NCBI GenBank assembly: GCA_000565255.1
Contig: ASRH01000003.1
Coordinates: 1-64,000 of the forward strand
Direction: 5' to 3'
DNA length: 64,000 nt
Source: Candidatus Aramenus sulfurataquae
Lineage (GTDB): Archaea > Thermoproteota > Thermoprotei_A > Sulfolobales > Sulfolobaceae
The translations under genes were made by a program, and so were the position numbers. How positions within the stretch are numbered: the stretch's first letter is position 1; the number at the start of each line of letters is the position of its first letter. Under the pieces are notes generated by a model. The model had not been told where the DNA came from and ran no database searches. It saw only the letters and a list, made by a program, of their open reading frames with translations. Shown here one piece after another: positions 37,667 to 47,716 of the stretch.

Positions 37667-38651
37667 CGATGTATACAAGGAGCTCTCAGAGAACTTCACC
37701 GAACTAAGGGAGAAGATAAGGCTCTTCCACAAAGACCTAGGGAAAGAAGTTGAGGAAGAGGTGAGGAAGAGATGGATCCCTTATACGCCAATCAAGTCCA
37801 TGAAGAGGTATTTGGCAATAGACGGCGGGGAATACATCAAGGAACTGAGGGTAGGAACAATTTACGTGGTGAACGCGGAGGCCCTCTTAAGCGAGGGCAT
37901 GGAAACCAAGCCAGTGGACAAGTTCAGCAAAGTTGGGGTGTTTAGGCCAGCCAACTACGCCAAGGAGAGAGTCTCTGAGCTCATGGCTACCGTCGAAGTC
38001 AAGCTAGCGCTCAAAAATGGGGGGAGGGCAGACCTAATCCTCATGGACGGTAGCTTCTCCAAGAAGCTCGGAGACGCAAACGGCATGGAGAGCAAGCTGG
38101 ACTTCAACGTCGACGGGATAGCGTCGCTCTCTCTGAAGGACGAGGACGAGATGTACAGATCCCTCGTGGTGGAGAAGCAAGTGGTTATGTCTAAGCTACT
38201 CAATACTTACGATAACAAAGTGCTGTGGATCTCCAAGACCAGCAGGAACATGGACATGTTTCGCAGGGGTATTCCAGACATAGTAGTCCTGGAGACCTTC
38301 ACGGAAGAGGTGGGCTACACAAGCCCCGAGTGCAAGGGGGTAGACGTGACAAAGCTCGCCCATCACACCGAGGTGAACCTCCAGAGCTTCGTCGTGTGCA
38401 GGTCTTTTATAAGGCTAAAGAGGGCGAGCAAGGTACTAAAGCTTGACGTGGTGTCTAAGCTCCCTATAGACGAGGCGTTTATAAGGAAAGTGGTAGACGA
38501 TCTATCTGCCGTGGCGGTAAAGGGGTATCCTTATCCGCTCTTGAAGGTTCACTTTGACGTTAAGGTAAAGAAGGGGGACAGAGAGAGAATTACTAGGATG
38601 CTTGGCTTACATAAGCCTGGGGTAGACTGGTGGCCAAACCAGTTCTTTTAG
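37662..38651 (+). CDS. nurA: DNA end-resection nuclease NurA (apparent AUU start)
   Basis: A 329-residue product if begun at ATT 37662. The first ATG/GTG/TTG start in frame is GTG 37761, but the 33 codons before it (DDVYKELSENFTELREKIR and onward) fit the N-terminal helix of Saccharolobus NurA and bring the length near its ~338 aa. No ATG, GTG or TTG exists in this extension; the frame is closed by TAA at 37638. A strong Shine-Dalgarno GAGGAGGTG (37643-37651) lies about 10 nt upstream of ATT. Nuclease motifs: YLAIDGGEYIKEL and LILMDGSFSKKL. NurA cuts 5' strands with HerA. Confidence 0.87.
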   Translation: MDDVYKELSENFTELREKIRLFHKDLGKEVEEEVRKRWIPYTPIKSMKRYLAIDGGEYIKELRVGTIYVVNAEALLSEGMETKPVDKFSKVGVFRPANYAKERVSELMATVEVKLALKNGGRADLILMDGSFSKKLGDANGMESKLDFNVDGIASLSLKDEDEMYRSLVVEKQVVMSKLLNTYDNKVLWISKTSRNMDMFRRGIPDIVVLETFTEEVGYTSPECKGVDVTKLAHHTEVNLQSFVVCRSFIRLKRASKVLKLDVVSKLPIDEAFIRKVVDDLSAVAVKGYPYPLLKVHFDVKVKKGDRERITRMLGLHKPGVDWWPNQFF

Positions 38652-39436
38652 TCCTCCTTTTCTGATTCGAACTGTATAGTTACGTGAGTGATGTTGTACT
38701 CCTTGAGGATCTCCTCAATTTTCCTTCTCTTCTCGTCCAGTTCCTTCAGCATGATGTTGGGGTCTTCTCTCACGTGCAAAGTCGCCAACTTAGTGTGCTC
38801 GCATAAAGCCCAGACGTGGACGTGATGGACGCCTGGAAACACCGTCTTAACTCTCTCCACGACTTCATCAACGTCAACTGGCGACCTCTCCATTAGTACG
38901 TAAAAGGAGTCCTTAAGGTCCTTATAGTTCAGTACGGAGACCGTCAACACAACCACTAAGGCCACTACCAAGTTGGCCAAGTCCCCAAGTCCTAAGAGGA
39001 GCACTGCCAGTGCGCCTACTCCCCCTATTACGTAACTGGCGACGTCTGAAACAGCGTGTAGCTTCACTCCCCTGTCCTCGTGACCTGTAGCCAGCATAAG
39101 GAATAGGGCGATGGCAAAGGACGACAGAATAACGGAAAACTCCTTTTCCTCAACGTGAAATTCCAAGTACACTAAGGACAGGGCTACCGATATAACGCTC
39201 CCAACTATCACTACAGAAGTGTTAACTAAAGCGGATAGAACCTCTAGCCTGTGTACTCCATAGGTATAGTTCTTGCCGCTAATAACGCTATATGCGTAAA
39301 TGGACATGCTCACTATTAGGGCGTCGAAAAGAGAATGGACAGCCTCTGAAAGGGCTATTACGTTGTTGGTCATTAGGAACACAAGGATAAGTATAGCAAA
39401 GGAGGCCCAAAACGCCACTACTCCTTTGTCCATCAA
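38648..39436 (-). CDS. Cation diffusion facilitator family transporter
   Basis: A 262-residue protein with about six membrane helices and a C-terminal cytoplasmic ferredoxin-like domain (VHHVHVWALCEHTKLATLHV). Metal-site positions are LSEAVHSLFDAL in helix 2 (the usual first Asp is replaced by Ser) and KLHAVSDVASYV in helix 5 (HxxxD). CDF proteins export Zn, Mn, Fe or Co by proton antiport. It is the last gene of a three-gene minus operon and meets nurA tail-to-tail (4-nt overlap). Confidence 0.85.
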   Translation of the reverse strand: MMDKGVVAFWASFAILILVFLMTNNVIALSEAVHSLFDALIVSMSIYAYSVISGKNYTYGVHRLEVLSALVNTSVVIVGSVISVALSLVYLEFHVEEKEFSVILSSFAIALFLMLATGHEDRGVKLHAVSDVASYVIGGVGALAVLLLGLGDLANLVVALVVVLTVSVLNYKDLKDSFYVLMERSPVDVDEVVERVKTVFPGVHHVHVWALCEHTKLATLHVREDPNIMLKELDEKRRKIEEILKEYNITHVTIQFESEKED

Positions 39437-40056
39437 TACTTACTTGAATTCTGGGCTTTTATTCCTTTCACACAAAAGAACGCTCCGGAAGCGTCGCCAA
39501 CTAGAGGCTCCTCATCCCTTTCATCTTCAAGCGGCGAAAACGTAAGAGTGGATACGATTTTCACTACTTTGAAGTACCTACTGACGGTTTTGATCAGTTC
39601 GTCTCTCGTAATGAAATGTGCCCTAGAGTAGTACTTGTGACCCCTCTTACCTAGCTCTTGGTAAAACTCCCCCCAAGGGGAATCTGCAGCCACTATGCAC
39701 ACGCTGACTGAGTCAGATACCCTCGCAACTTCTTTAAACAGGGCGTCTACCTCGTTAATGAAACACGCGGTAACCGAAATGAAAGTACACTTGAGCGAGT
39801 TGTCCCTTATGGGCAGATGTAGAGCGTCTGCCAATATCTTGTCCTCGTCCTCTTTTCCTTCCTTCAGCATCGGCTCCGAGACGTCAAGGGATATCACCCT
39901 CCCCTTTATCGCTTCGTGAAAAATCGACGGCCCGGACCCTATGTCCAAGCAGTCCTTTAGTCCTAGAGCTTCTACCGCCTTCTTCTCTGTATCGTATATC
40001 TTCTTGTGAGTTAAATACCACTCCCTATATTGACGCGGGTTGTTGAAAATCTCCAT
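39433..40056 (-). CDS. SAM-dependent class I methyltransferase
   Basis: A 207-residue protein with the SAM motif LKDCLDIGSGPSIFHEAIKG, an acidic residue after strand 2 (VISLDVSEPML) and ADALHLPIRDNSLKC. The layout resembles UbiE/ArsM-like small-molecule methyltransferases. The substrate is unknown. It overlaps the CDF gene (4 nt) and the upstream Cys-rich gene (32 nt), so all three are coupled. Confidence 0.85.
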   Translation of the reverse strand: MEIFNNPRQYREWYLTHKKIYDTEKKAVEALGLKDCLDIGSGPSIFHEAIKGRVISLDVSEPMLKEGKEDEDKILADALHLPIRDNSLKCTFISVTACFINEVDALFKEVARVSDSVSVCIVAADSPWGEFYQELGKRGHKYYSRAHFITRDELIKTVSRYFKVVKIVSTLTFSPLEDERDEEPLVGDASGAFFCVKGIKAQNSSKY

Positions 40057-40522
40057 TACTCTCTTCTCTGAAAATCGATTTTATAAGCGTTAGAGCTACG
40101 TTCCTTTTCTCCTCTATGTCTTGAAGGACTAAAATGAGCTCTTCCCTTCTCCTCCTCAAAGACGGGGACGTGTGGAGGAACTCGTTTAGCCTTGCCTCAA
40201 GGTACTCTATTTCCTTGATAATATTGCTCCTTATCTTTTCATAGTATGATAAAATCTCAAACAGGTCTATATTTGAGTGAATCCCCTCATCCCTTAGCGA
40301 GAAGTAGGGACATAAGTAACACAGAATAGGATGGGGACTGATTTTATCCTCAGATCTCCAGATGGCTAAAACCTCTTCCTTTATAGTAATTCGTTTGCAA
40401 AACTTCCCGTCAAAATAGGCACATAAGTTCTTCTTGTTTAACCCCTCGGTATAGGCCTCACTAAAGTTCTTAATCTTAGAGGAGAGATAAACGTCTAATA
40501 TCTTTTGTCTGAATTCCTCCAT
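40025..40522 (-). CDS. Unknown protein with paired cysteines
   Basis: A 165-residue protein. The N-terminal half has NLCAYFDGKFCKR and ILCYLCPYF, four or five cysteines that could bind zinc or an iron-sulfur cluster; the C-terminal half is a long Glu/Arg-rich helical hairpin. It resembles no family I can name. Position suggests work with the methyltransferase and CDF transporter, perhaps as a metal sensor (inference). Confidence 0.68.
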   Translation of the reverse strand: MEEFRQKILDVYLSSKIKNFSEAYTEGLNKKNLCAYFDGKFCKRITIKEEVLAIWRSEDKISPHPILCYLCPYFSLRDEGIHSNIDLFEILSYYEKIRSNIIKEIEYLEARLNEFLHTSPSLRRRREELILVLQDIEEKRNVALTLIKSIFREESNGDFQQPASI

Positions 40523-40782
40523 TAGATATTAGTTACTCCTCTACTCTATTAATTATTTACTGGACGTGGACGCACTAATCATTTAGCGAAGTCTCCACAT
40601 TCTCTAGCCAATAGCTGTGCTCGCTAAAACCGTTATGCTGCCTCTCTTAATGCTTAATGCGCTAAAAGCTAAAACTATTTTGTATAAATCAAAGCGTTTA
40701 CTTTTCAACATTTATTCTCCCCTTTAGAACAGTAAAAATCCTACTACATCGGTTTTTTAAGCTAGAATTCTAAGAATAATAT

Positions 40783-41589
40783 ATGGGAATTATTAGGGAG
40801 TCCTTGATCCTCAGACCTTACGATTCATTGTTATATGCCATAAAGGTCATGATTATGGAATCGGTGCCCAAGGCTATAGTGACAGACGAGAAACTAATAC
40901 CTTTAGGCTACATAACCCAGAAGGACATCATAAAGTTCCTTTTTGAGAGAACCGAGAAAAGGCACTTAAGCCAAGCCTTTGTTTCCGAAGTGATGAGTAA
41001 GGACTTCGTATGCGTCAACCAGAACATAGACCCGCTTGAAGCAGCGGAAGTAATGGTGGACAAGAGGCAACCACTACTAGTTGTATGCAACGACGACGGA
41101 AAACTAGTTGGGATGATAATCAAGAGCGACCTAAGTAGTTACTACTCCAGTCAGATTAAGGGCCTTCAGAAGGTCAGTGAGTTCATGAGCTCCCCTGCTG
41201 TGACTGTTGGTCCCGACGACGACTTATCTAAGGCGGTCAAGCTAATGCTAGAGAAAAACATAAGCAGGCTAATAGTAGTAGAAGAAAAAATTGAGGGAAC
41301 CATAACTACCACGGATATCTTGTATATTGCCCCGGTATTAAAGTACAAGGAGAACAGGATCGACATAGCTGACGTAATGAGCCCCAACTTGATAGTTATA
41401 GACGAAGAAGAGGATTTAGCTAACGCCGCAAAGCTAATGGCCTCCAGGAAAATTAAGGGTATACCAGTAGTGAAAAAGGATGGTTCTCTTTCCGGGGTGG
41501 TTACTACCACCGACATAGTAAGGGCAATGCTTGACGAAAAGGTAAGGAAGTACTTGTACGAGGTAAAGATGTACACGTCTACTTTTTAG
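40783..41589 (+). CDS. Four-CBS-domain protein
   Basis: A 268-residue protein built as two CBS pairs: repeated [36 protein letters not shown] and [12 protein letters not shown] ends mark the four domains. Such proteins bind AMP/ATP or SAM. There is no extra effector domain, so it likely acts on a partner. Its end overlaps the thiamine-binding-like gene by 11 nt on the other strand. Confidence 0.88.
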   Translation: MGIIRESLILRPYDSLLYAIKVMIMESVPKAIVTDEKLIPLGYITQKDIIKFLFERTEKRHLSQAFVSEVMSKDFVCVNQNIDPLEAAEVMVDKRQPLLVVCNDDGKLVGMIIKSDLSSYYSSQIKGLQKVSEFMSSPAVTVGPDDDLSKAVKLMLEKNISRLIVVEEKIEGTITTTDILYIAPVLKYKENRIDIADVMSPNLIVIDEEEDLANAAKLMASRKIKGIPVVKKDGSLSGVVTTTDIVRAMLDEKVRKYLYEVKMYTSTF

Positions 41590-41881
41590 CCCCTATGACC
41601 TCTAGTTTATGGTCTATGGAGTTCTCCTTGTCCCTCCTGTCGTCCACCTTTAAGATAGTGACTATTCTCTTCACTCCCAGTTCCGCCAGGGCGTCGTCTA
41701 TTTCCTTGATAAGGTAACCTAATTGCGTTATGTCGTCTAGCTCTATGCTAGTCATTGAGGGAGCAGGATAGAACTTTAAGCCCCTTTTCCTCAATACCTC
41801 ATATACCGTCTTTATATAAGGAGATAGGCTAGTTGATCTCGTGCCTATTGGCTCTACGCTTATGTCGACTATGTACTTCAT
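41579..41881 (-). CDS. MTH1187/YqgV-family (DUF77) small protein
   Basis: A 100-residue ferredoxin-like protein from ATG 41881: [21 protein letters not shown], then [13 protein letters not shown] and [14 protein letters not shown]. This family forms tetramers and some members bind thiamine-like ligands. The longer upstream frame is rejected because the family starts at this Met and a TTTTTA element (about 41905-41911, minus strand) is about 27 nt upstream. Confidence 0.8.
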   Translation of the reverse strand: MKYIVDISVEPIGTRSTSLSPYIKTVYEVLRKRGLKFYPAPSMTSIELDDITQLGYLIKEIDDALAELGVKRIVTILKVDDRRDKENSIDHKLEVIGAKK

Positions 41882-41928
41882 AAATATTATCCCCTTTAAA
41901 TCGGTAAAAATGCTTTTCCCAGTTGACA

Positions 41929-42387
41929 ATGGATAATTTTAAATCACTTCAAATTGATAATAACTATAGCATGGAGACCGATACCATCGAACTGCTGAGA
42001 AAGAGCGGATTGAAAGTAACTCCGCAGAGGATAGCAGTACTAAGGCTCTTAAGTAAAGGGGGCCACTACAATGGTGAACAGATATACGAGGAGCTCAAGA
42101 AGACCGAGCCTAGCATTAGCTTGTCGACTGTCTACAACACGTTGGAGGCACTAGAGAAGGCTGGAATAATAAACTCATTTGAGGCTGGCGGGATAACGTG
42201 GTACGAAATGAGAAGAGTTCCTCACATAAACATATTCTGCGTGGACACCAACGAGATTTTAGATGCCGAGGCAAACGTGGAAACCATTTACAAACAGCTG
42301 GAGGAGAAGGGGATAAAAGTAAAAAGCTTGAGCATTGTAGCCTACTCCGAGTGCGCTAACTTGAAAGAACGCTCAGAAGGAAGTTGA
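41929..42387 (+). CDS. Fur-family metal-responsive regulator (atypical)
   Basis: A 152-residue protein with the Fur winged helix: [19 protein letters not shown], then [20 protein letters not shown]. The metal/dimerisation half is altered: the usual HHH/CxxC elements are reduced to [20 protein letters not shown] (41895-41900) is about 31 nt before the ATG. The 3' end overlaps the nucleoside hydrolase by 32 nt on the other strand. Regulates iron, manganese or zinc genes in the family; the metal here is unclear. Confidence 0.85.
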   Translation: MDNFKSLQIDNNYSMETDTIELLRKSGLKVTPQRIAVLRLLSKGGHYNGEQIYEELKKTEPSISLSTVYNTLEALEKAGIINSFEAGGITWYEMRRVPHINIFCVDTNEILDAEANVETIYKQLEEKGIKVKSLSIVAYSECANLKERSEGS

Positions 42388-43264
42388 CGAACTTGTCCCT
42401 GTCCCCCTTTAGGACTATTTCAGCGTTCGGTTTTCCGTTAAGTCCGTACCAGTCCACTAACATGGCCCCCCTAGCGCTTGAGCACGTTTCAACGTTGACG
42501 TGGTGACTCTCCTTCTTGAGGATTGCGGACTGATCGTGAGCCAGGAACACTGTAAACGAGTCAGTCTGCACGCTTCCCTTCTGCCCATGGGACTTTGAGT
42601 ACTCCCTCAGTGCTCTGTTTGCCCTAATGAAAAACTCAGACGCCCTGGACTTGAGCCCCTCAATTTTGCTCCAGAAATCGTCGTCCACATAGGCGTATTC
42701 CTCAGTGACTTCCCAAGGGACAATCGTGATGTCGAAACCAGCGTTAAGCACAATGCTTGCCGCCTCTGGGTCTACCCAGAAGTTGAACTCGGCTATGGGG
42801 GTTGTGTTCCCCCTCGAAAAGGCACCTCCCATTATCCAGACCTTTTTTATCCTTTTGACAATTGACGGATCCTTTAAGTACGCTAAGGCCAAGTTCGTGA
42901 GGGGAGAGACAGCCAAGACCTCCAAGTTGTCATATTCCTTGGACAGCCTAATTATTGCGTCCACAGCGTGTTCCCTCTCTGGCTTTACAGACGGTTCGCC
43001 GTAGTCCCAGTCTCCCATGCCGTTCTTGCCGTGGACTTCCTCTACCGTCCTCCATTTACCCATAATTGGCCTACTACTACCTAGAAACACGGGAGACTTT
43101 ATGTTAAAGTACTCCACTGTGAACAAGGCGTTCTTAACCTCCTGCTCATAGCTTACATTGCCTGCTACAATAGTTATTCCAACTAAATTAAATAGTCTGC
43201 TCGAAAGTAAAATTGCTATAGTATCATCGCTCGCAGTATCAGAATCGATTATTGCGTTTCTCAT
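42356..43264 (-). CDS. Ribonucleoside hydrolase (inosine-uridine preferring family)
   Basis: A 302-residue hydrolase. The calcium-binding signature [15 protein letters not shown] is at the N-terminus (DxDxxxDD), with [33 protein letters not shown] and [11 protein letters not shown] following. It splits nucleosides to base and ribose, for salvage. ATG 43264 is chosen over the longer frame because the signature normally starts at residue 4-6. Confidence 0.9.
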   Translation of the reverse strand: MRNAIIDSDTASDDTIAILLSSRLFNLVGITIVAGNVSYEQEVKNALFTVEYFNIKSPVFLGSSRPIMGKWRTVEEVHGKNGMGDWDYGEPSVKPEREHAVDAIIRLSKEYDNLEVLAVSPLTNLALAYLKDPSIVKRIKKVWIMGGAFSRGNTTPIAEFNFWVDPEAASIVLNAGFDITIVPWEVTEEYAYVDDDFWSKIEGLKSRASEFFIRANRALREYSKSHGQKGSVQTDSFTVFLAHDQSAILKKESHHVNVETCSSARGAMLVDWYGLNGKPNAEIVLKGDRDKFVNFLLSVLSS

Positions 43265-43396
43265 GTGAAAGGTTAAACGGAGCAAGGAATATTTATGTTT
43301 GATTATTACACAAGCACAAGCTCATGGTATCTTATTATCTTTAATACAATTAACTTATAAAATTTGTAGTGAGGATTACATATGCTAGATGAAAAG

Positions 43397-43405
43397 TTTT
43401 TTAAG
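43397..43405 (+). promoter_or_regulatory. TATA box of the SMC-like gene
   Basis: TTTTTTAAG is centred 27 nt before ATG 43428 and fixes that start over upstream in-frame codons. Confidence 0.6.
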
Positions 43406-43427
43406 TTATAAGCTGAAAGCTTACTTG

Positions 43428-45176
43428 ATGAAGTTAAGAGTATCTAATATAGGAGGTATAACGTCGCCGCTGGAGGTAGAGATATCAAAAGGAGTGACCG
43501 TCTACAAGGCGCCTAATGCCTATGGTAAGACCTCAGTAGCTAAGGCTCTAATATCGCTTTTAACGCAAGAAATAAAGCCCGACGAGTTACTTAACGTCTT
43601 CTCCAACAGCGGATACGTAGAGCTAGAGTATGAGGGAAGGCTCTACTACAGGAGAATTACTAGGCGCAAGAACAGGATCTACGAAAGTGCCAGACTATTG
43701 ATGGACGACAATAGGGTGCTTCTACTATCTTACTTCTCCCCAGATAACGCTCTATTGAACCAGATCCTTGGTGGACAGGATAACGTAGAGTGGTTTATCT
43801 CCACTACCTCAAAGATAGACGAAATAAGGAAAAAGAAGGACGAGGTAGAGGCAAAACTAGCGACGCTTCAAAAGGAAAGGGAAGAACTAAACGATAAGTA
43901 CAAGCAGGCCCTTGACCTAAGAGCGAAAATAAGGAGCGTAGAGGAGGAGATAGCCCGGTTAGAGAAGGAGAAGGAAAGCGATAAGCTACTAAACAGGACA
44001 ACTCACGCGGTAGCAACCACGTGGCAGAACAGGCTCAACGAAATAATGGAAAAGATAAACGCTAAGAAGAGCGAGTTAAGCGAACTACAGAGGAGGCTGA
44101 CGAGACTAGAACTAGAGATACAGCAAAAGGAGAGCATGATTAAGCCCGAGGTAATAAGTTACTTCCAGTCCCAAATATCGCAAATAGACTCTGAACTACA
44201 GAAGAAGAGCTCTCTCAGAAATGAAACAGAGATCGAGATAAGGCTACTAGAGAGGGTACTTGACGAGATCAAGGAATCTGAGAAGAAGCACTTGTCTGTT
44301 TGCTACGTTTGCGGAAGCCACGTGGATCCAGAAACGTGGAGGGTCAGAATGGATGTAATAACCAAGGAGCTAAAGGAGAAGATGTCCACGTTTGACGGAA
44401 TTAAGAAGGAGACAGAGGAACTGCTAAAACAGAAAGAAGAGCTTTCCAGAAAGATAAAGGACATAGAGAACCTTCAAAACGAGGTGGCCAAGTTAAAGAA
44501 GTTCAGGGAGGACCTGCTCTCAAAGATTGAGGCTGTCAAGTCGCAGATAGAGAACTACGAGAGGCAAAAGAGGGAGATGGAGGAGAAATTCAATAAGGGA
44601 AGTGAGACGTTGAGGGTGGTGGAGCTAGAGGACGACCCTACTAAGAGAATTAAGGACTTGCAGAGGACAAAGAGCCAGTTGGAGTACGAACTATCACTAT
44701 TGGGAGTCCCAAGCGCTCTCCTAGAAAAACTGGAAGAGAAGGACAAGGAGATCCAAGAGCTGCAGAAAGTGGCTGAGGATCTAAAGAAGGAGTACATAAG
44801 AAGGTTGACAGCAGTTAAGGAAGAGTTCGTTAGGACGGCTAATTCCTTGCTGAGACAGCTAGAATTCAACCTAGAAGCTGAAATAAACGATAACTACCAG
44901 TTGGTTGTGAGGAAGAACGGAACCTTAATGGACCTCAAGAAGCTCTCGTCATCGGAGAGGACGTCCTTAGCGTTGATCTTAGTACTTACTGCGCTTAAGG
45001 CCTATTTCAAGACCCCCTACTTCATCGTGGACGAGTCCTTCATGACCTTCGACCAGAAGAGGTTTGACGCTCTCGTAAAATACTTGGCCAGCGTTACAGA
45101 CTACGTAATAGTGACAAAGAGCGATGAAAACTTGCAGTTAGTTAAGGAGACCACGGAACCTCAAGTTTCTTCATAA
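43428..45176 (+). CDS. SMC/Rad50-like zinc-hook ATPase (candidate coalescin)
   Basis: A 582-residue ATPase. It has a Walker A-like [17 protein letters not shown], two coiled-coil arms, a CYVC zinc hook at residues 292-295, a degenerate signature [18 protein letters not shown] and Walker [16 protein letters not shown]. The arms are shorter than in Rad50 (865 aa). Sulfolobales use an SMC-superfamily protein, coalescin (ClsN), to organise the B compartment of the chromosome; this gene fits by size and build, but I cannot confirm orthology. No Mre11 partner is adjacent. Confidence 0.78.
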   Translation: MKLRVSNIGGITSPLEVEISKGVTVYKAPNAYGKTSVAKALISLLTQEIKPDELLNVFSNSGYVELEYEGRLYYRRITRRKNRIYESARLLMDDNRVLLLSYFSPDNALLNQILGGQDNVEWFISTTSKIDEIRKKKDEVEAKLATLQKEREELNDKYKQALDLRAKIRSVEEEIARLEKEKESDKLLNRTTHAVATTWQNRLNEIMEKINAKKSELSELQRRLTRLELEIQQKESMIKPEVISYFQSQISQIDSELQKKSSLRNETEIEIRLLERVLDEIKESEKKHLSVCYVCGSHVDPETWRVRMDVITKELKEKMSTFDGIKKETEELLKQKEELSRKIKDIENLQNEVAKLKKFREDLLSKIEAVKSQIENYERQKREMEEKFNKGSETLRVVELEDDPTKRIKDLQRTKSQLEYELSLLGVPSALLEKLEEKDKEIQELQKVAEDLKKEYIRRLTAVKEEFVRTANSLLRQLEFNLEAEINDNYQLVVRKNGTLMDLKKLSSSERTSLALILVLTALKAYFKTPYFIVDESFMTFDQKRFDALVKYLASVTDYVIVTKSDENLQLVKETTEPQVSS

Positions 45177-45468
45177 GTATCTTGTTTAGGTCAGTGTTTA
45201 TTGCGTCCATCACTTGCGGTGGAACATTAGATATAGGCGTAAACCAGCCCACTGCAGTCGTCATACCAAGTTCTTCTGCCTTTGCCTTAAGCCATAAGGC
45301 GACTGCAAGACCTGCTAAAGTTGGCTTAAATATTACAATTGATGGACCTATGGAGGAACTGGAGATTTTGAGGGCATGCTTGGATATGGTTTTCCACCTA
45401 GTCTTGGTTATTATTCTAACAAGTTCTTTTGCCCTATCTTTTTCGCCTACTGCGTAAAATATTATCAT
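45142..45468 (-). CDS. Unknown small alpha/beta protein
   Basis: A 108-residue protein, Lys/Ile-rich with a hydrophobic central helix ([16 protein letters not shown]) and a C-terminal helix. No motif recognised. Its 3' end overlaps the SMC-like gene by 35 nt tail-to-tail. Function unknown. Confidence 0.6.
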   Translation of the reverse strand: MIIFYAVGEKDRAKELVRIITKTRWKTISKHALKISSSSIGPSIVIFKPTLAGLAVALWLKAKAEELGMTTAVGWFTPISNVPPQVMDAINTDLNKILMKKLEVPWSP

Positions 45469-45502
45469 AATAAGAAAACAGTGGTAACCTTTAAAAATTT
45501 TT

Positions 45503-46000
45503 TCAACCGGAACCAGTTCCGCAACCGCAGTAGCCGTATTCGTCTATTTCGAGACCGCATACTGGACATATTACCCCAGTGCCCTTTACCTCAGTCCACT
45601 CCTTTCCGAACTGCAGGAAATGGGGATCTAGAACTCCCTTGACCAGATCCCTTATCGACACGACTCCACTCAGTTTACCAGTCTTCTTGTCTATAATCGG
45701 AAGATGCCTAAAGCCGTTCTCTAGCATTATATTTAAAGCGTCTGCAACAGGAGTATCGTCAGTGACGCCTTTCACGTCCTTAGTCATGTACTCTGAGACC
45801 TTCGCGTCGCACTTACCGTCAGCGAACGCCCTAACTATATCCCTCTCAGTTATAATGCCCACTACAGTGTCGTTGGCGTCTATTACGAGCAGGGATCCAA
45901 GGTTGTGTTTTTTCATTTCCTGAGCGGCAGTTAAGACGTTATCATCGGCCTTAATCACGTGGACTCTCTTCGTACTAACTCGAGAAACAGTGACCGCCAT
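45503..46000 (-). CDS. CBS-pair protein with C-terminal zinc ribbon
   Basis: A 165-residue protein. One CBS pair (about residues 8-125, including [15 protein letters not shown] and [13 protein letters not shown]) is followed by a short zinc ribbon [17 protein letters not shown]. The ribbon suggests contact with nucleic acid or protein, with the CBS pair sensing nucleotide. Partner unknown. Confidence 0.88.
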   Translation of the reverse strand: MAVTVSRVSTKRVHVIKADDNVLTAAQEMKKHNLGSLLVIDANDTVVGIITERDIVRAFADGKCDAKVSEYMTKDVKGVTDDTPVADALNIMLENGFRHLPIIDKKTGKLSGVVSIRDLVKGVLDPHFLQFGKEWTEVKGTGVICPVCGLEIDEYGYCGCGTGSG

Positions 46001-46032
46001 ATGATAAGTATCGTTCTATCGCTTAAAAACAT

Positions 46033-47007
46033 TTACCCAATGATGAACTGGTAAGCCTTAACCTTCTTCCCCTCTAGCACTACGTAAACAGCGTGGAGAA
46101 TTCCCTCACCGTACTCGCTACCAGGGTTTATTACAAGGGTTTTCCCAACCTTATCGAATCCCCTGGACTCGTGAATGTGACCGTGAAGCCCTAGAAGGGG
46201 TTGGTACTCCTCTTCAACCTTCCTCACGGAAGTGGAACCTACGTGGGTCATAACTATTTCCCCTCCCCTAACTACTGGTCTTAGATCTTTATCTAAGAGG
46301 GGCGCGTTGTCTATGTTCGTGTTGTACGGTGGAGCGTGGAAGTTAAATATGGCCATCTCTGCGTCGCTTACCTTCTCCGCTTCCTCCTTTAACTTTACGT
46401 AAAGCTTGTCCTCTTCCATTTCCCTAGGCGTGTGCCAAGGCGTGGGGTTTACGTACCCGAAGGACACCATTTCGTATTTTCCTATCTGAATTACCTCACC
46501 CTCAGTTTTCACGAACTTGTCGCTCTCTGAGAGCACGTCAAACATGTACTCTGGGTCGTCGTTGCCAAGGTTGTAGTATACAGGGATATTAAAGTCGGAG
46601 AGCTTCTCCTCCGCTATCTTCATCCAGTTCCTTAGAACATCGGATATCGCGTTTTTGAAAGCTTCGTCCAATCTCCTCTTGTCCTCCTTCATCAACTCAA
46701 CCTCTTTCCTGTCACTTATGACGTAGTAATTGCCTGAGTTCCTTATCTCGGCTATGACCTGCTGTAGTCCCTCTTTTCCCACTACTTTTCCGTCGACTTC
46801 GTATTTTCCTTCGCCCAGATCTACGATAGGGTACAGCGCCTTGCCCGCGAGGTCTCCACCAATTACGAGGGCGTCTACTTTGTACATCTTCCCAGCATTA
46901 AGGAACTTCTTGAAAACGATGTCGGAGCCGTGAACGTCAGAAGTGAACAACAACTTTACTGTGCCGGCAGAAGACTGGGAATTGTTCTTCCTTCCAAATA
47001 GCCCCAT
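46033..47007 (-). CDS. Metallophosphoesterase (calcineurin-like)
   Basis: A 324-residue phosphoesterase with all five motifs: [38 protein letters not shown] and [12 protein letters not shown]. The two-metal centre is therefore complete. The natural substrate is unknown; Icc-like and uncharacterised archaeal phosphoesterases share this layout. No signal peptide. Confidence 0.88.
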   Translation of the reverse strand: MGLFGRKNNSQSSAGTVKLLFTSDVHGSDIVFKKFLNAGKMYKVDALVIGGDLAGKALYPIVDLGEGKYEVDGKVVGKEGLQQVIAEIRNSGNYYVISDRKEVELMKEDKRRLDEAFKNAISDVLRNWMKIAEEKLSDFNIPVYYNLGNDDPEYMFDVLSESDKFVKTEGEVIQIGKYEMVSFGYVNPTPWHTPREMEEDKLYVKLKEEAEKVSDAEMAIFNFHAPPYNTNIDNAPLLDKDLRPVVRGGEIVMTHVGSTSVRKVEEEYQPLLGLHGHIHESRGFDKVGKTLVINPGSEYGEGILHAVYVVLEGKKVKAYQFIIG

Positions 47008-47080
47008 ACAGCTAATACCTATGTCGAGTAATTAAAAAATTTAATTTACCACCGAAAACCGTAATTAGTGCGACATAAAA

Positions 47081-47716
47081 ATGGTGTTAGTGGTATTTGT
47101 TAGACATGGTCAGAGCGAGTCCAACGTTAATAAGATATTGTCGCATGACGTACACTCGTACCCTTTAACCGAAGAAGGAAAGGAGCAGAGTAAAAGGACA
47201 GCAAGGGAGCTAAGGAAACTTAAGGTGGGCAAGATCTTCACGAGTCCTGTCCTAAGGGCTTACCAGACTGCCACTATAATAGGCAACGAACTTGGCTTGA
47301 TCCCCATAATAGACGACAGACTTAAGGAAAGACATTTGGGAGATCTAAATAACAAGAGGTTTGATCCCAACAGCCACTGGAAGCTCAAGCTGATTAGGGG
47401 AGAGATAGAGGTTAAGGACCTAGAGCCGTGGGAGTCGATGAAGAGGAGAATGACGGACTTCTTGAATTCGGTGCCAGAGTCCGACTCAGTAGTTGTAGCG
47501 GTTAGCCATTACGACCCGATACGGGCTCTCATAGGACACATCCTAGACCTAGACGACATTTCTGCCTATGGAATTTCTTTGCCCAACGCCAGCATGACAG
47601 TAATAGAACACGAGAGAGATAAAGGTAGTCTCTACATACACTCATTAGGTTCTCCAGTAATATCTTCTACGCTGCTATCTAAACTCAACAGATATATTAT
47701 AAGTACCAATATATGA
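47081..47716 (+). CDS. Histidine phosphatase (phosphoglycerate-mutase family)
   Basis: A 211-residue protein with the phosphohistidine motif [27 protein letters not shown] and a second His in [15 protein letters not shown]. It may be a cofactor-dependent phosphatase rather than a true mutase; the sequence does not decide. The 3' end overlaps dtdA by 42 nt on the other strand. Confidence 0.88.
   Translation: MVLVVFVRHGQSESNVNKILSHDVHSYPLTEEGKEQSKRTARELRKLKVGKIFTSPVLRAYQTATIIGNELGLIPIIDDRLKERHLGDLNNKRFDPNSHWKLKLIRGEIEVKDLEPWESMKRRMTDFLNSVPESDSVVVAVSHYDPIRALIGHILDLDDISAYGISLPNASMTVIEHERDKGSLYIHSLGSPVISSTLLSKLNRYIISTNI

Noticed and set aside
40523-40782. 260-bp gap searched for sRNA or small gene
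   Set aside because: Only AT-rich promoter-like sequence before the four-CBS gene was seen; no boxes or frames.
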